Origin: JBCBZH01 sp039815415
GTDB taxonomy: Bacteria; Bacteroidota; Rhodothermia; Rhodothermales; Rubricoccaceae
NCBI GenBank assembly: GCA_039815415.1
Contig: JBCBZH010000086.1
Location: 1 to 14,568, forward strand
Direction of reading: 5' to 3'
DNA length: 14,568 nucleotides
Made by a program: the position numbers and the translations under genes. Positions 13,163 to 14,568 of the stretch are shown one piece after another; the first letter of the stretch is position 1, and every line of letters begins with the position of its first letter. The notes beneath the pieces were generated by a model that was not told where the DNA came from, made no database searches, and was given only the letters and a program-made list of their open reading frames with translations.

Positions 13163-14568
13163 ATGGAGACTGTCACCCTTCCCAGCAACCGCTCGTTTCA
13201 GAGCCGCGCGGCCCTCGCCAGCCACGGAACGTCGAGCTATGCCCGCCGGATGGGCGTCAATGTGACGGCGCTGGTGGTGGCTGAGTCCCTGGCGCTCGCC
13301 ATCGCCGTCGGGTTCGCGGGAGTGCTTCGGCAGTGGATTGTGGGCGGAGATAGCTGGGTCGTCGGTGCTGGATGGGCGGTGATTCCCATGTACGTAGCGG
13401 GTGCCGCCCTGGCGCGCCTGTTGCCGGGTTGGGGCCTGGGAGTGGTAGAAGAGCTTCGGAGGGTCACGCTCTTGTTGGCAGGCGTGTTTGCGCTGACGCT
13501 GGCCGGCATGTGGCTTGCCAACACCAACGCAGCAGGGGGCGATACGGCGAGTCGTCTCACGCTCGGGCTGGCGAGCCTGCTGGCCTTTGGGTTGGTGCCC
13601 CTCGCCCGTAGCCGTGTCAAGGCCGCTTTCATCCGAAGGGACTGGTGGGGTGTGGACGTCGTGATCTATGGCGCGGGGCAAGCGGGGTCCAAGATTGTCC
13701 GCCAGCTCCAGGAAGAGCGCGGGTTGGGGTACATCCCCTCGGCTGTGTTCGACGACAACGACCGCCGCTGGGGGGACTACCTCGATACCGTTCCGATTCT
13801 GGGGGGCACTGAGAACGTGGCGCCGAATGCCTCTGTCGCGTTTCTCGCGATCCCCGGCGTGAACGCCCAGCGCCAGGCTGAGCTTCTCGAAGGGCCGCTC
13901 GCGTGCTATCGGACGGTGATTGTGCTGCCAGACCTGGTGGATGCGCCGAGCCTCTGGGTACGGGCACGAGACTTCGCGGGCATCCTTGGACTGGAGGTTG
14001 CGTCCACGCTGACGCGCCCCGTTCCCCGAGCCCTCAAGCGCCTCATTGACCTGACCGTGGTGGCGGTAAGTGCTCCGCTGTGGGTGCCTGCTGTGGCGCT
14101 GGCTGCATTCGCCGTCTGGCTCGGAGATCGCAAGCACCCGTTCTATGCCCAGGAACGAATTGGGCGCGATGGGAAAGTCTTCGGAGCCCTCAAAATGCGG
14201 ACGATGGTTCCCAACGCCGAAGAGGTCCTAAACAAGGCGCTCGAGGAGAATCCCGAGTTGCGCAAGGAGTGGGATCTCACCTTCAAGCTGGAGAACGACC
14301 CGCGAATCACACGGGTGGGTGCATTCCTGCGCCGGACGAGCCTCGATGAGATCCCGCAACTCATCAATGTGTTTCGCGGCGAGATGAGCCTGGTCGGGCC
14401 ACGCCCGCTGCCTGACTATCACCACGACGAACTGCCGCCTCGGGTCCGGGAACTGCGTGAGCGCGTCCGGCCTGGCATTACAGGCCTGTGGCAGGTCTCG
14501 GGGCGGAGTGACAGCGGCAACATCGGGATGGAACGCTGGGATCCGTACTACGTCCGCAACTGGTCGCT
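13163..14568 (+). CDS. WbaP-type undecaprenyl-phosphate sugar phosphotransferase, 3' end missing
   Basis: A polyprenyl-phosphate hexose-1-phosphate transferase that puts the first sugar phosphate on undecaprenyl phosphate at the inner membrane and so starts O-antigen or exopolysaccharide repeat units. From ATG 13163 the frame is open to the right edge for 468 residues; about 20 residues are probably missing. Four N-terminal membrane segments (about 33-56, 68-86, 101-118, 131-148) precede a nucleotide-binding-like soluble domain with IYGAGQAGSK at 168-177. A fifth hydrophobic segment lies at 295-320. The catalytic bacterial-sugar-transferase domain follows: KMRTMVPNAEE, KLENDPRITRVGAFLRRTSL, the DE pair Asp395-Glu396 in LDEIPQL, GEMSLVGPRPLPDY and RPGITGLWQVSGRSD. 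Topology and length fit WbaP rather than the shorter PglC-like class. The sugar (galactose or glucose 1-phosphate) cannot be told. It lies 114 bp behind the operon and marks the polysaccharide cluster continuing to the right. Confidence 0.92.
   Translation, partial: METVTLPSNRSFQSRAALASHGTSSYARRMGVNVTALVVAESLALAIAVGFAGVLRQWIVGGDSWVVGAGWAVIPMYVAGAALARLLPGWGLGVVEELRRVTLLLAGVFALTLAGMWLANTNAAGGDTASRLTLGLASLLAFGLVPLARSRVKAAFIRRDWWGVDVVIYGAGQAGSKIVRQLQEERGLGYIPSAVFDDNDRRWGDYLDTVPILGGTENVAPNASVAFLAIPGVNAQRQAELLEGPLACYRTVIVLPDLVDAPSLWVRARDFAGILGLEVASTLTRPVPRALKRLIDLTVVAVSAPLWVPAVALAAFAVWLGDRKHPFYAQERIGRDGKVFGALKMRTMVPNAEEVLNKALEENPELRKEWDLTFKLENDPRITRVGAFLRRTSLDEIPQLINVFRGEMSLVGPRPLPDYHHDELPPRVRELRERVRPGITGLWQVSGRSDSGNIGMERWDPYYVRNWS

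Larger units (their letters stand above)
534..13574. repeat. Dispersed degenerate 11-mer CGVGCTGGCGA, 20 copies
   Basis: Hand scanning found 12 copies in the direct orientation, starting at 2080, 2297, 2538, 3874, 5255, 5909, 7375, 8905, 10748, 12421, 12649 and 13564. Eight are inverted (TCGCCAGCBCG), starting at 534, 1404, 2034, 3354, 7666, 8994, 10739 and 11668. Two are intergenic; the rest lie in genes and cover all three codon phases in each orientation. The heptamer core CTGGCGA occurs about 30 times in total. The coordinates given here span the outermost copies; they do not mark one continuous element. Confidence 0.65.

Noticed and set aside
13100..14137. Open frame of 345 codons on the - strand opposite wbaP
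   Set aside because: It overlaps a clear WbaP-type protein; its translation is Arg-, His- and Pro-rich and shows no domain.
1..14568. tRNA, rRNA, CRISPR arrays, insertion sequences, att sites
   Set aside because: None was found by eye: no regularly spaced direct repeats, no transposase or integrase protein and no cloverleaf-like segment in the gaps.

Overview
The window is about 14.6 kb of GC-rich DNA (roughly 60-65 % GC by eye) from a Gram-negative bacterium. Support for this comes from an outer-membrane-type lipoprotein signal, a Sec-secreted protein and a WbaP-type initiating sugar transferase. The mix of genes would suit a Myxococcota/deltaproteobacterium-like lineage, but no gene here fixes the phylum. 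Almost all genes are on the + strand and tightly packed. Most start codons lack a clear Shine-Dalgarno sequence.

Left part (1-6701) is mainly housekeeping. It holds the 3' end of an unrecognised gene, a secreted 508-aa protein of unknown function, an RsmB-type 16S rRNA m5C methyltransferase followed closely by a DinB-superfamily protein, an asparaginyl-tRNA synthetase carrying a charged helical insert, and an FMN nitroreductase that matches the iodotyrosine deiodinase branch, including its substrate-lid residues. A small cold-shock-domain protein faces it on the - strand. A GC-rich hairpin lies between the two.

Right part (6818-14568) is a polysaccharide or sugar-modification locus. A good sigma70-like promoter precedes five genes joined by 4-bp overlaps or gaps of 2-6 bp. 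They encode a DUF4910/M28-like zinc aminopeptidase-like protein with a winged-helix tail, a glutamate-1-semialdehyde-aminomutase-like class III aminotransferase, a glucose-1-phosphate cytidylyltransferase-like enzyme, a PIG-L/LmbE deacetylase and a right-handed beta-helix lipoprotein. A WbaP-type undecaprenyl-phosphate sugar phosphotransferase follows after 114 bp and runs off the right edge. Together these look like the left end of an exopolysaccharide or O-antigen cluster: cytoplasmic enzymes that build or trim an unusual activated sugar or amino-acid-decorated sugar, a surface lipoprotein that may bind or process the polymer, and the enzyme that starts the lipid-linked repeat unit.

Two things are not explained by the genes. 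A degenerate 11-mer, CGVGCTGGCGA, occurs 20 times in both orientations, in all codon phases and also between genes. A long 57-nt hairpin between the secreted-protein gene and rsmB uses two copies of this word as its outer arms.
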